Source: Bradyrhizobium sp. B124
GTDB lineage: Bacteria > Pseudomonadota > Alphaproteobacteria > Rhizobiales > Xanthobacteraceae
DNA: 64,000 nucleotides
NCBI RefSeq assembly: GCF_038967635.1
Contig: NZ_CP152413.1
Coordinates: forward strand, 4,216,001 to 4,280,000
Reading direction: 5' to 3'
The notes under the pieces were generated by a model. The model was not told where the DNA came from, made no database searches, and saw nothing but the letters and a program-made list of their open reading frames with translations. Positions 18,060 to 26,342 of the stretch are shown here, in pieces (within the stretch, counting starts at the first letter, position 1; every line of letters begins with the position of its first letter). The translations under genes were made by a program, and so were the position numbers.

Positions 18060-18161
18060 GTCATCGCCCGCGCATGCGGGCGATCCAGTATTCCAGAGAC
18101 GCCCGTGCTTGAGCCGAGAGGCCGCGGCGTACAGGATCGCCCGGTCGAGCCGGGCGATGAC
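18060..18161. repeat. palindromic intergenic repeat, family B, copy 1
   Basis: Inverted repeat with ends GTCATCGCCC and GGGCGATGAC and an internal CCAGTATTCCAGAGACG segment. A second copy in the opposite orientation lies at 61114-61213. The left end is also part of a direct repeat: a block of about 60 bases ending CGCATGCGGG at 18018-18080 is repeated at 18299-18359 with a few changes. Confidence 0.7.
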
Positions 18162-18183
18162 AGTGCGGGTATCATATGCGATC

Positions 18184-18305
18184 GTCGTCCTGGCGAAAGC
18201 CAGGACCCATAACCACAGGGTTGTGTTGTTGGAGAGGGCCGTGGCCCCAGCGTCGCGTAACGATCGAGATTTAGGGTAATTGGTCCTGGCTTTCGCCAGG
18301 ACGAC
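18184..18305. repeat. palindromic intergenic repeat, family A, copy 2
   Basis: Inverted repeat with ends GTCGTCCTGG and CCAGGACGAC; inner arms GGCGAAAGCCAGGACC and GGTCCTGGCTTTCGCC can pair with each other or fold locally. It is nearly identical in design to the copy at 38920-39040. Confidence 0.75.
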
Positions 18306-18666
18306 ACTGAATGTGTGGCGATCTCGGGCAAGTTCGGTGTCATCACCCGCGCATGCGGGTCGCAACACCCGTGACGATGCGCAGCGCCCCTCGATCGGGT
18401 GAGACGGGCAATCCTTATACTGAGTTTCATTTCGGATAACGCTAAATACTTTTGCGACGGGGGCCTGCGCCGTCGGGCAAATCAGTGCCAGGGCCCCATG
18501 CTTCCCAAGCGACATCGGCAGACATAAACAGCAATAAATTGCGACACGTCAGCTTCCTGTAAGCAAGCGGACGTTATCTTCATATTCCGCGTTTGAACGC
18601 CGCTTCCCTCCTGAAACTCCGCAGCTGCCCGGGCTGCGCGCCTTGACCGCCGGCAAGAGCTAGCCT

Positions 18667-18849
18667 GTGACCCCGACACGCCCGACACCGCCAGAACGCA
18701 CCCAGACCACTCCAGGCCATGCCGGGGCACCCCACCCGCAGCTTGCCGAGACAATGACCGAGAATGCGCGCCTCAGGACCATCGCCATCACCGTCATGCT
18801 CGAGATCGCAGCGCTTCGGGAACGGCTGCCGCCGGCTGCCCGCGAGTAG
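18667..18849 (+). CDS. possible small protein of unknown function
   Basis: A 60-codon frame starting at GTG. The C-terminal half (MTENARLRTIAITVMLEIAALRERLPPAARE, quoted in part: ENARLRTIAITV, LEIAALRERL) could form a short amphipathic helix; the N-terminal half is Pro/Thr-rich. There is no clear ribosome site and no recognisable family. An internal ATG at 18754 would leave 31 residues. It may be real but the support is weak. Confidence 0.3.
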   Translation: MTPTRPTPPERTQTTPGHAGAPHPQLAETMTENARLRTIAITVMLEIAALRERLPPAARE

Positions 18850-18986
18850 CAACGCAGCCGGAGTGGAACGACCGGGTGCGAGGCTGTCTCGCCGCGCTCA
18901 CGAACCCCGAACGCCAGTCAAGGCTGACAAGGTCTGGCCTGCGCCGGCCGCGCAACCGGCGCGGCCCGCTCCATGTGCGCGCCGCA

Positions 18987-19274
18987 TCAATAGATGCGGA
19001 CGTGATTGGCCTCGAACGTCACCGGAAAGTTGTTGCGATTCTGCAAGGTCAGGATCAGCACGACGCCGACGCCGCCGCGGTGATCCCAGTACACGGCCCG
19101 GTCGGTTTCGTGCAGGGGCTCCATCGAGGTCTGGTTCTTCTCGAAATGCGGCGCGATCGATACGTCGAAAAACTCGTTCGGCGCTTTCGAATCCTTGCCC
19201 CACCAGAACGTGAACGACTGGCTCGAATTGGCGGCGATCGTATAGGTGCCTTGCTTGTGGTCGATGTTGGCCAT
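18987..19274 (-). CDS. small beta-rich protein of unknown function
   Basis: 95 residues from ATG at 19274. The sequence alternates in the manner of a beta-sandwich: GTYTIAANSSQSFTFWWG near the N-terminus and GVGVVLILTLQNRNNFPVTF near the C-terminus. There is no signal peptide and no cysteine. The amino-acid composition is that of a real protein (few Arg/Ala runs), in contrast to the reading frames on the other strand. No family recognised. It stands alone between repeat-rich DNA and a small membrane protein gene. Confidence 0.6.
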   Translation of the reverse strand: MANIDHKQGTYTIAANSSQSFTFWWGKDSKAPNEFFDVSIAPHFEKNQTSMEPLHETDRAVYWDHRGGVGVVLILTLQNRNNFPVTFEANHVRIY

Positions 19275-19506
19275 GATGTCGGGGTCCTTCGTTTTCCATT
19301 CGCCGCTCCGATGCGACGCCCCGACAATGATGCGTGACGCCCACACACGCCGTGATCTAGCTCACTCTGCTTTGCAACCGATTCACCCGCGTCAACGGGG
19401 GCGTGGTCTCTTGCAAGGGATGTCTTGCAAAGAGCGGCCTGGCTGAGCGACACTTCCGGTTCCAGGTATTGCCGACCTCAATATTCGCGCGCAATGAGTT
19501 GATCGA

Positions 19507-19647
19507 ATGAAGCGAGTTCCGAGCGATCGACGCCCCATCCATCACTCGCCGGTTTTCTGGATAGGCATAGCCCTGTGCCTGGCGGCGATCGCGATCTACC
19601 TTTGGTCCGACGACCTTTCCTGGCGGCCGACACCGAGCCCCCGGTGA
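19507..19647 (+). CDS. small single-pass membrane protein (46 aa)
   Basis: Starts MKRVPSDRRPIHHSPVFW and has one hydrophobic segment, FWIGIALCLAAIAIYLW (residues 17-34), followed by a short polar tail ending PTPSPR. The positive N-terminus and the hydrophobic segment suggest an N-in, single-helix inner-membrane protein. No strong ribosome site is visible. It resembles short hypothetical proteins that I recall from Bradyrhizobium, but this is memory and not a search. Confidence 0.6.
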   Translation: MKRVPSDRRPIHHSPVFWIGIALCLAAIAIYLWSDDLSWRPTPSPR

Positions 19648-19701
19648 AGAACCGGCCGTCGATGGCCTTATAATCTCTCGTGCCGATCACGTTAGCACGG
19701 C

Positions 19702-20679
19702 TCAGCTGGCCGCCTTTCGGGCAAGCCGAACGCCGCGCGGAGAATCGCCGAAACGAATTCGGAACAAGCGATTGAAATGCGAAACATCCGAGAAACCAAC
19801 CTCCAGCGCGATGTCGGAAATCCGCTGAGGGCCGGCGTGAGACCCAGTTAGCAATTCGAGCGCGCGCTGAAGACGCAATTCATTCAGGCGCTCGGTGAAC
19901 GACGTTCCCGATGACGCCATCAGGCGCTGTAGATAGCGCGGCGAGATGCCCTGACAACGGGCGACCGTTTGAACGCTGAGCCCAGGCTCCTGAAAGTGTA
20001 TGGTGATGTAGTCGAGGGCTGCATTGTGCCGCGCAGCCACGACGGCGCTCGCGCCGCTCTCGCCCAAGGCAGGACACTCGCTGATCGCGAGTGCGACGAG
20101 ATCATGGATGTGGGTCACGACCGTATGACGAAGTTTCGGGGCGGTCAGTGCTCTCGCCTTGAGCACCGACTTCAGATATGTCGCGAATAGCCGGAATGCT
20201 TCCGTTCGGTGCCCGATCGGCCGCATGGCCAGGCTTTCGACATCCGATACGCGCTGTTCAAGCTCAGCGCGCGGCACCGCCAGACCGAATTGCAATCCAT
20301 CGACATAGATAACGCTGGCGGGCTCGGAATGCAGAATTGCGATTGCATCGCCCGCGCGAAGCTCAACTTCGCGGCCGCGCTGCGATAGCTGACTTCTGCC
20401 GGGAGAGCAGAAGATGAGGCCGACGGAATCATCGCCATCGGCAAGGTTCGCCTGCAAGCGCTTGAAGCGCATCGAAGTGCCCTTTAGCGCGAGCATGCGC
20501 AGACCCTGAATCGCCTGCAGCGACGCATCGGCCTGGATCGGAGTGTTCGACAGCGGCTCGATGTCGGCGTGCACGACGCATCGCCCAAAGTGCTCGCACC
20601 ATAGAGGGAGACGAATACGCTCCGGAAGGTCGCGCGTCGAAAATCGATACGATGCAAAATCGGCTGCGTCCGTAGGCAT
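19702..20679 (-). CDS. AraC-family transcriptional regulator
   Basis: 325 residues. The C-terminal AraC/XylS double helix-turn-helix is clear: LSVQTVARCQGISPRYLQRL near residue 240 and ISDIALEVGFSDVSHFNRLF near residue 290, ending in RFGDSPRGVR. The N-terminal region has the AraC-binding-like (cupin) layout with ELRAGDAIAIL. The ATG at 20679 is preferred over 20697. It is divergent from the small gene at 21231; a 14-base inverted repeat at 20846 lies in between. Effector unknown. Confidence 0.88.
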   Translation of the reverse strand: MPTDAADFASYRFSTRDLPERIRLPLWCEHFGRCVVHADIEPLSNTPIQADASLQAIQGLRMLALKGTSMRFKRLQANLADGDDSVGLIFCSPGRSQLSQRGREVELRAGDAIAILHSEPASVIYVDGLQFGLAVPRAELEQRVSDVESLAMRPIGHRTEAFRLFATYLKSVLKARALTAPKLRHTVVTHIHDLVALAISECPALGESGASAVVAARHNAALDYITIHFQEPGLSVQTVARCQGISPRYLQRLMASSGTSFTERLNELRLQRALELLTGSHAGPQRISDIALEVGFSDVSHFNRLFRIRFGDSPRGVRLARKAAS

Positions 20680-21230
20680 GGGACCTCCAGCCTTCACAGA
20701 GCATCAGGATGAAATGCTGCGGCACACCATTTTCAGTGTCTGCATTTTGCAATTCACGCACCGGCGTTCTCTCGATCCGTGCGCGCAAGTCCAAGAAGCC
20801 ATGCTATCGATCTGCTAGTCTGATTTGCCTGTGATCGATGCTGATGTGAACTGGTTCACGTACCGGTCAGAATATTACGTTTATACTGATCGTGAAAGTC
20901 GCGGCCTTTATTTTCTCCCTTAGGAGGAGATGGCCGTAAGGGCTCTATCTGTAATTGCCGCCAACGGATTCATTGGACATCCCTGGCGGCGCGCAAGGGT
21001 AGAGCGGTTGATGCCCCTGTTCGCAATTGATCCGGTTTACGGAGCCGCGGGCAGGTCATTTTTGAAAGATTGCAGATACCGATCTTATTTCGCTGCTTTA
21101 GCCAAAATCGCTAAGCAGAATTTGTCGGACATAAAGTGCCTGCGGCACTGCTGGCTTTTGGCCGCCGGTTGAAATGGTCGAAATCTGTCACGTGGGAAGT
21201 CAACCTCAGTGATCAGGAAGGCGTTCGATC
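20680..21230. other. 551-base region between the AraC gene and the 59-aa gene
   Basis: Relatively AT-rich DNA without a gene that I can support. A frame at 20930-21172 has an AGGAGG just before its ATG, but the product is arginine/alanine/leucine-rich with no family character and the spacing is too short. The stretch holds the dyad at 20846-20859. Confidence 0.4.
20846..20859. promoter_or_regulatory. 14-base inverted repeat, possible operator
   Basis: GTGAAC-TG-GTTCAC, perfect six-base arms, lies 167 bases upstream of the AraC start on an AT-rich background. AraC proteins normally bind direct repeats, so the ligand could be another regulator. Confidence 0.3.
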
Positions 21231-21410
21231 ATGTCCACCATATTCGACATGCTTTATCACGAGTACTGTCGTGCCCGCCTCGCCGAAATGCGAAAGCAGC
21301 TTTCGATACCGCTCGTCGGCGAAGTCCTGCAGGCGCCGCCGGAAGACGGCGATCGTTCCGGGCCTCGTGACTGCGGCTGGCAGGCAAAAGCGCCGCCAAC
21401 CCTCGGGTAG
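21231..21410 (+). CDS. small conserved-looking protein (59 aa)
   Basis: Begins MSTIFDMLYHEYCRARLAEM, continues with KQLSIPLVGEVLQ and ends APPTLG. An AGGAAGG ribosome site stands about ten bases before the ATG. The N-terminal 30 residues are predicted to be an amphipathic helix. The composition (Tyr, His, Cys, Met, Glu) is unlike an accidental frame in high-GC DNA. Function unknown; it lies 125 bases upstream of opgC and could share its transcript. Confidence 0.65.
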   Translation: MSTIFDMLYHEYCRARLAEMRKQLSIPLVGEVLQAPPEDGDRSGPRDCGWQAKAPPTLG

Positions 21411-21535
21411 CTGGAGCGTCCAATCCCATGGCTTGGCCGGAGGCTGATCCGGCACGCGCACGCCCTGGAGCATCAAAGGCGTCCCGTGGACCTGTGCCCG
21501 ACGGGGAGCCGTGCGCGCGCCAGACAGATCGACAA

Positions 21536-22786
21536 ATGCATGATCGAACCCACACCTCGAAGCGATTGATCGGCGAAACTCCGCCGGAATTCAGATCGAC
21601 GGATCGCGACCTGCGCATCGACGTCTGCCGCGGGATCGCGTTATGGTGGATATTTCTCGACCACATTCCAAACAACGTCGGAAGCTGGCTGACGCTGCGC
21701 AACTACGGCTTCTGCGATGCGGCCGAGATCTTCATGTTCATCTCGGGCGTGACTTGCGCGCTGGCCTACGGCAGAGCCCGTCAACGTGACGGCTGGAGAG
21801 GCATGATCGGCCGTTCGCTGCGGCGGGGATGGGACATCTACGTCGCGTTCCTCCTGCTTGTGTTCGCTTGCGCTGTGCTCGTCTATGTCGCGGGCGGCGA
21901 TCTTGCCGACGAGAGCAATACAACGGTTCTGTTCGAGCGCCCGGGCGCGACGCTCGCTCACGCCGCAATCCTGCAGTTCCGCCCTGTCAATACCGATGTC
22001 TTGCCGGTCTTTGTGATCTGTCACGTCTTGTTCGCACCGTTGTTGTGGCTGCTGCTGCGCGCACCAAACGTGACGCTTGGCGTTTCGCTGCTGCTTTATG
22101 CGCTGGCGCATGTCTTCGGCTGGCGTGTTCCTGCCTGGCCTGACGGCTTCTGGTTCTTCAATCCGCTGGCATGGCAGTTTCTGGTCGTGCTGGGTGCATG
22201 GTACGTCGTCGAAGGGAAGACAATCCGGGAATGGATAACGTCGCGCCCTGCGCTGGTCCTTTCCACTCTCTTTCTGGGGATGAGCCTCGTCTTCGCGCTC
22301 GGCAAGGACATCAAGGCGCTGCCGCAGGCCGTGACGGATCTGCTATTTCCATTGGACAAATCGAATCTGAGCCCGTTGCGGCTACTGCATTTCCTGGCTC
22401 TTGCGATCGTGACGTCATGGCTCGTTCCCGCCGGTTGGCGAGGACTATCGACGCCGATCCTGCGCAGCGCGCGGTGCTGCGGCGAGAATTCGCTGCCGAT
22501 CTATTGTCTTGGCGTTCTGCTGGCGCTGGTTAGCCAGCTTGATCTGCTCGACATTTCGAACCGGCTTTCGATGCAGATCGCGGTCAGTCTCGGAGGCGTC
22601 TTGATGATGATCGCCGCCGCGGCGCTCCTGAACGCGCTCAGCACCAAGCGCAAGCCTGCGGTGGGCGCAGTTGATCGGAAAATGCCCACCGCCGCTACAA
22701 ATCGGAAAGTCGAGGATCGCGCACGCAGGACCGTTCTTGATGCACAGCTGAGAGCCGTCACCGCTCCGTCGACGTACTGCCCTTGA
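21536..22786 (+). CDS. opgC: OpgC-family membrane protein (acyltransferase-3-like)
   Basis: 416 residues with about ten membrane helices. The N-terminal DLRIDVCRGIALWWIFLDHIPNN region (quoted in part: RIDVCRGIALWWIFLDHIP), then WLTLRNYGFCDAAEIFMFISG, is the OpgC family signature. OpgC proteins add succinyl groups to osmoregulated periplasmic glucans, and related proteins act on cyclic beta-glucans in rhizobia. The start is ATG at 21536; the open frame upstream is proline/arginine-rich. The C-terminal 60 residues are polar and poorly conserved. No glucan synthesis genes are nearby, so the acceptor is unknown. Confidence 0.82.
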   Translation: MHDRTHTSKRLIGETPPEFRSTDRDLRIDVCRGIALWWIFLDHIPNNVGSWLTLRNYGFCDAAEIFMFISGVTCALAYGRARQRDGWRGMIGRSLRRGWDIYVAFLLLVFACAVLVYVAGGDLADESNTTVLFERPGATLAHAAILQFRPVNTDVLPVFVICHVLFAPLLWLLLRAPNVTLGVSLLLYALAHVFGWRVPAWPDGFWFFNPLAWQFLVVLGAWYVVEGKTIREWITSRPALVLSTLFLGMSLVFALGKDIKALPQAVTDLLFPLDKSNLSPLRLLHFLALAIVTSWLVPAGWRGLSTPILRSARCCGENSLPIYCLGVLLALVSQLDLLDISNRLSMQIAVSLGGVLMMIAAAALLNALSTKRKPAVGAVDRKMPTAATNRKVEDRARRTVLDAQLRAVTAPSTYCP

Positions 22787-22862
22787 TGAAATTTGGATCG
22801 TGCCGGACATCGGCTGTTTGCCACGTTCGGGCGCACGCGCATTCGCAACGCAACCATTCCGA

Positions 22863-22886
22863 CCTCTCCCCGCAGCCGGGGAGAGG
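22863..22886. repeat. short hairpin repeat, family D
   Basis: CCTCTCCCCG-cagc-CGGGGAGAGG, a perfect ten-base stem, 76 bases after the opgC stop. A near-identical stem with a different loop lies at 56299-56325. It may attenuate transcription but lacks a T tract. Confidence 0.6.
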
Positions 22887-22924
22887 CGAAACCGATCTCG
22901 CTGCCGAAGCACGCTTGGCAACAC

Positions 22925-23698
22925 TCACTCCGACCTGCCCGCGGCCTCGAGGATCAGCCGCGCAATCGGCTCAGGCTGTGAAATCAATGCGAGATGGCTG
23001 GCCTTCACCTCGATCGTGGTGGCGCCCATCCGCTTGGCCATGAAGCGTTCGAGATCCGGATTGATGGTGCGGTCCTCGGTCGAGACGGCGTAGTAGCTCG
23101 GCTTGCTGCGCCAGGCCGCGTGGCTGGTCATGCCTGCCAGCAGTTGCTTGTGGAAAGGCTGCTGCACGGCATAGAGCACTTTTGCTTTCGCTTCCGGGAT
23201 GTCACCGGCGAAGTCGCGCAGGAACGCGGCTTCGCTCAGCCGGCCCTCGTCGCCATCGAACACAATGCCGGCGCTCGCGGGCGGCGTCGGATAGGTCTTG
23301 GCCAGCGCAGTGTAGTCCTCATCCGCATCGGGTGCGCGCGCGGCGACATAGACCAGCGCCGAGACATTCGGATGCACGCCGGCCTCAGTGACGATCATGC
23401 CTGAGAAGGAATGGCCGACCAGAACGGTCGGGCCGTCCTGACGATCGAGCACCCGCTGCGCCGATGTGACCGCTTCCGGCAGCGTGGTCAGCGGATTTTG
23501 CACGGACGTCACATTGAGCCCCGCGGCCTGCAGGCGCGGAATGACTTCGGACCAGCACGAGCCGTCGGCGAACAGGCCGTGCACCAGCACGACGTTGCGT
23601 GCCTTCACCGGCGGCTGCGTTGCGGCGATGCCGCGCGAAGACACCAGCGAAGCTGCCGCTCCGGCAAGCAAGGCGGTCGAGAAGGTGCGTCTGTTCAT
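22925..23698 (-). CDS. exported alpha/beta hydrolase
   Basis: 257 residues. The N-terminus MNRRTFSTALLAGAAASLV is a twin-arginine-like signal with a hydrophobic core. The hydrolase core has NVVLVHGLFADGSCW near residue 40, the nucleophile elbow VGHSFSGMI near residue 100 and a histidine in ASHLALISQP near the end, so Ser, Asp and His are all available. It resembles the EstC/hydroxynitrile lyase-like branch often annotated only as alpha/beta hydrolase. An ATG two codons upstream is possible. Substrate unknown; it is a single gene with no operon partner. Confidence 0.83.
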   Translation of the reverse strand: MNRRTFSTALLAGAAASLVSSRGIAATQPPVKARNVVLVHGLFADGSCWSEVIPRLQAAGLNVTSVQNPLTTLPEAVTSAQRVLDRQDGPTVLVGHSFSGMIVTEAGVHPNVSALVYVAARAPDADEDYTALAKTYPTPPASAGIVFDGDEGRLSEAAFLRDFAGDIPEAKAKVLYAVQQPFHKQLLAGMTSHAAWRSKPSYYAVSTEDRTINPDLERFMAKRMGATTIEVKASHLALISQPEPIARLILEAAGRSE

Positions 23699-23918
23699 GA
23701 TCATGACAAGTGCTCGGATGGAGTGATTGGGGAAACGCGCCCACCTGCAGTGAGCGGACAATCTCTTCTACGCAAGCAAAGGCGGTTGGTTACGCGCGAC
23801 GTCACCGTGGAGATCAAGGATATTTGAACAAGTGGGAAGCTCGACGATCATTCACGTTCCGCGACGCGAAGCCCTGATTGCGCGAGCAGGCCAAGATCGA
23901 TCATCTCGCCCGGGGCTT

Positions 23919-24070
23919 ACCCCTCTCCCCAACCCTCCCCCGCAAGGAGGGAGGGAGCCTGAGTGACGTGCTCACCTCACGTAGCGCTATTCTTTACACC
24001 TGAGAGATGTGAGGGACGCACAGGCGGGAGGGTTCCCTCCCCCTTGCGGGGGAGAGTTAGGGAGAGGGGT
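23919..24070. repeat. palindromic intergenic repeat, family C
   Basis: Inverted repeat about 152 bases long with outer arms ACCCCTCTCCC and GGGAGAGGGGT and inner arms CCTCCCCCGCAAGGAGGGAGG and CCCTCCCCCTTGCGGGGGAG, enclosing about 70 bases. It fills much of the 562-base gap (23699-24260) between the hydrolase and sciP; no gene is seen in the rest. Confidence 0.7.
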
Positions 24071-24260
24071 GCCGCTTGCTCCACTACCCGACAAGAGGCG
24101 CACAGCCGGCAGCGCGCGGCTCCCAAGCGCCCAATCCGCCGCCCTGTTCCCGGCCGTTCCAACGAGATTCGTATTGAACGCTTGGGCTTAGGCAAATTTT
24201 AAACCGGTGGGCGTAGGTTACCTCCTGCGAGTTCAGTGGTTGAGAGTTTGTGAGTACGCC

Positions 24261-24536
24261 ATGACAGAACCCCATCGCCCGAGGGTGAAATACGTCATCG
24301 GGCCTGACGGCAGCCCGTTAACGATTGCGGACCTGCCGGCCCCCGGTACCAAGCGGTGGGTCATCCGCCGCAAGGCTGAAGTCGTCGCTGCGGTCCGCGG
24401 CGGCCTGCTCTCCCTTGAGGAGGCCTGCAGCCGCTACACGTTGACCGTCGATGAGTTCCTTTCCTGGCAGTTCTCGATCGACCAGCATGGTCTGGCCGGA
24501 CTGCGCACCACACGTATCCAGCAGTACCGGCAGTAA
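24261..24536 (+). CDS. sciP: SciP, CtrA-inhibitory transcription factor (DUF1153)
   Basis: 91 residues, nearly the length of Caulobacter SciP and very similar: RVKYVIGPDGSPLTIADLP, KRWVIRRKAEVVAAVRGGLL, then the helix-turn-helix part LSLEEACSRYTLTVDEFLSW. SciP binds CtrA and DNA and blocks transcription from CtrA-dependent promoters, including flagellar and chemotaxis genes. The ATG at 24261 gives the family N-terminus MTEPHRP. It lies 174 bases upstream of fliF, separated by a terminator and a CtrA-like site. Confidence 0.95.
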   Translation: MTEPHRPRVKYVIGPDGSPLTIADLPAPGTKRWVIRRKAEVVAAVRGGLLSLEEACSRYTLTVDEFLSWQFSIDQHGLAGLRTTRIQQYRQ

Positions 24537-24565
24537 GTTTCGCCTAAACCGTGGTATTTGACGAA

Positions 24566-24597
24566 AACCGGCCTCGCTTTGCGAAGCCGGTTTTTTT
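24566..24597 (+). terminator. rho-independent terminator after sciP
   Basis: Stem AACCGGCCTCGC / GCGAAGCCGGTT with a three-base loop, followed by a run of T. It starts 30 bases after the sciP stop and isolates sciP from the fliF operon. Confidence 0.9.
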
Positions 24598-24622
24598 CAT
24601 GTCCGCGTTTTTGCCGCGGTTC

Positions 24623-24640
24623 TTAACCTTCGTTAACCAT
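24623..24640. promoter_or_regulatory. CtrA-like binding site upstream of fliF
   Basis: TTAACCTTCGTTAACCAT contains two TTAACC half-sites in direct repeat ten bases apart, the second extended to TTAACCAT. The canonical CtrA box is TTAA-N7-TTAA; here the spacing is N6. It is 70 bases upstream of the fliF start, the expected promoter zone, on the only AT-rich patch between sciP and fliF. Confidence 0.6.
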
Positions 24641-24709
24641 ATGGAAACCATACCCTAGGCAATATTTGCCCAGTCGGACCCGCGTGGGCCGAATCCCTGG
24701 GGGCCGTTG

Positions 24710-26341
24710 GTGCAAAGTCTGGTTGCTTTCTTCCGAGGTCTTGGTGCGGCCCGCCTCGCGGCCATGGTTGCGGTCACCGCAGCCCTCATCGGTTTCTTCG
24801 CGTTCGTCATCATGCGCGTCACCACGCCACAGATGACCACCCTCTTCACCGACCTGTCGACCGAGGATTCCTCGGCCATTATCAAGGAGCTGGAGCGCCA
24901 GGCGATCCCGTTCGAGCTGCGCAGCGACGGCGCCGCGATCATGGTGCCGAAAGACAAGGTGACGCGGCTCCGGATGAAGCTCGCCGAGGGCGGCATGCCC
25001 AAGGGCGGCGGCGTCGGCTACGAGATCTTCGACAAATCGGACGCGCTCGGCACCACGAGCTTCGTCCAGAACATCAATCATTTGAGGGCGCTGGAGGGCG
25101 AGCTCGCCCGCACCATCCGCGCCATCGACCGCGTCCAGGCCGCGCGCGTCCACCTCGTGCTGCCGGAAAAGCCGCTGTTCTCGCGCGAGACGCCGGAACC
25201 ATCCGCCTCGATCGTGCTCAGGGTGCGCGGCGCGCTGGAGCCGCAGCAGATCCGCGCGATCCGCCATGTCGTCGCCTCCGCCGTCAACGGGCTGAAGCCG
25301 CAGCGGGTCTCGATCGTCGACGAGGCCGGCCAGCTGCTCGCCGACGGCGCCCAATCCGATGCCGATGCCGCGGTCGGCGACGAGCGCCGCGCCGCCTTCG
25401 AGAAGCGGATGCGCAAGCAGGTCGAGGACATCGTCTCCTCGGTGGTCGGCGCCGGTCGCGCCCGCGTCCAGCTCTCCGCCGACTTCGACTACAACAAGAT
25501 CACCCAGACCTCGGACAAGTTCGACCCCGAAGGTCGGGTGCTGCGCTCGACCCAGACCCGCGAGGAATCGAGCCTCACCGCCGACAATTCCGGCCAGGTC
25601 ACCGTCAACAACGAATTGCCGGGCAACCAGAACCAGGACAACGCCGCCCGCGCCCGCGACCAGAGCAAGAAGAGCGAGGAAACCAACAATTACGAGATTT
25701 CCCGCACCACCAAGACCGAGGTGACCGAGGCCGGCCGCGTCAATCGCATCTCGGTCGCGGTGCTCGTCGACGGCGCCTACGCCAAGAACGAAAAAGGCGA
25801 GATGGTCTACCAGGACCGCACCAAGGAGCAGCTCGACCGCATCGCCGCCCTGGTCCGCTCCGCGATCGGCTTCGACCAGAAGCGCGGCGACCAGGTCGAG
25901 GTCGTCAACCTCCGTTTCGCCGAGCCGCCGACCGCGCAGCCGATCGCCGAGCCGACCGGCCTGCTCGGCATGCTGCAATTCACCAAGGACGACGTCATGT
26001 ATGTCATCGAGCTCGGCGTCATGATGATGCTCGGCCTCGTCGTGCTGTTCATGGTGGTGCGCCCGCTGGTCAAGCGCATCGTGGCGGCCGACGTGATCCC
26101 GGCGCTCGGCGGCGGCGCGGGCCTGCCCGCACTGGCCGAAGCCCATGCCGAGAGCGCCGGTGCACCTGGCCAGGCGCTGATCCCGAGCAGCAGCGGCGCA
26201 GCGCAATTGATCGACGTCGCCCAGATCCAGGGCCAGGTCCACGCCCAGGCCGTGCACCGGGTCGGCGAACTCGCCGAGCGCAATCCGAACGAAACCGTCT
26301 CCATCGTCCGACAATGGCTGAGCGAGCCGGTAGAGAACTGA
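24710..26341 (+). CDS. fliF: flagellar MS-ring protein FliF
   Basis: 543 residues. The first transmembrane helix is [19 protein letters not shown] near residue 25. The YscJ/FliF ring-building motif [16 protein letters not shown] and the [21 protein letters not shown] segment follow. The beta-collar region carries [12 protein letters not shown], the second transmembrane helix is [19 protein letters not shown] near residue 435, and the C-terminal tail [15 protein letters not shown] binds FliG. It forms the MS ring in the inner membrane. The start is GTG at 24710 (or TTG at 24707). It heads the operon fliF-fliG-fliH-fliN-flbD. Confidence 0.95.
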   Translation: MQSLVAFFRGLGAARLAAMVAVTAALIGFFAFVIMRVTTPQMTTLFTDLSTEDSSAIIKELERQAIPFELRSDGAAIMVPKDKVTRLRMKLAEGGMPKGGGVGYEIFDKSDALGTTSFVQNINHLRALEGELARTIRAIDRVQAARVHLVLPEKPLFSRETPEPSASIVLRVRGALEPQQIRAIRHVVASAVNGLKPQRVSIVDEAGQLLADGAQSDADAAVGDERRAAFEKRMRKQVEDIVSSVVGAGRARVQLSADFDYNKITQTSDKFDPEGRVLRSTQTREESSLTADNSGQVTVNNELPGNQNQDNAARARDQSKKSEETNNYEISRTTKTEVTEAGRVNRISVAVLVDGAYAKNEKGEMVYQDRTKEQLDRIAALVRSAIGFDQKRGDQVEVVNLRFAEPPTAQPIAEPTGLLGMLQFTKDDVMYVIELGVMMMLGLVVLFMVVRPLVKRIVAADVIPALGGGAGLPALAEAHAESAGAPGQALIPSSSGAAQLIDVAQIQGQVHAQAVHRVGELAERNPNETVSIVRQWLSEPVEN

Positions 26342-26342
26342 C

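Noticed and set aside
18018..18360. Direct repeats separated by about 220 bases, considered as a CRISPR remnant
   Set aside because: Only two copies, no regular spacers, and each copy overlaps palindromic elements of known design in this window.
20930..21172. An 80-codon frame with AGGAGG before the ATG
   Set aside because: The ribosome-site spacing is only about two bases, the product looks random and the frame has no helix or signal pattern. Kept only as part of a gene-free region.
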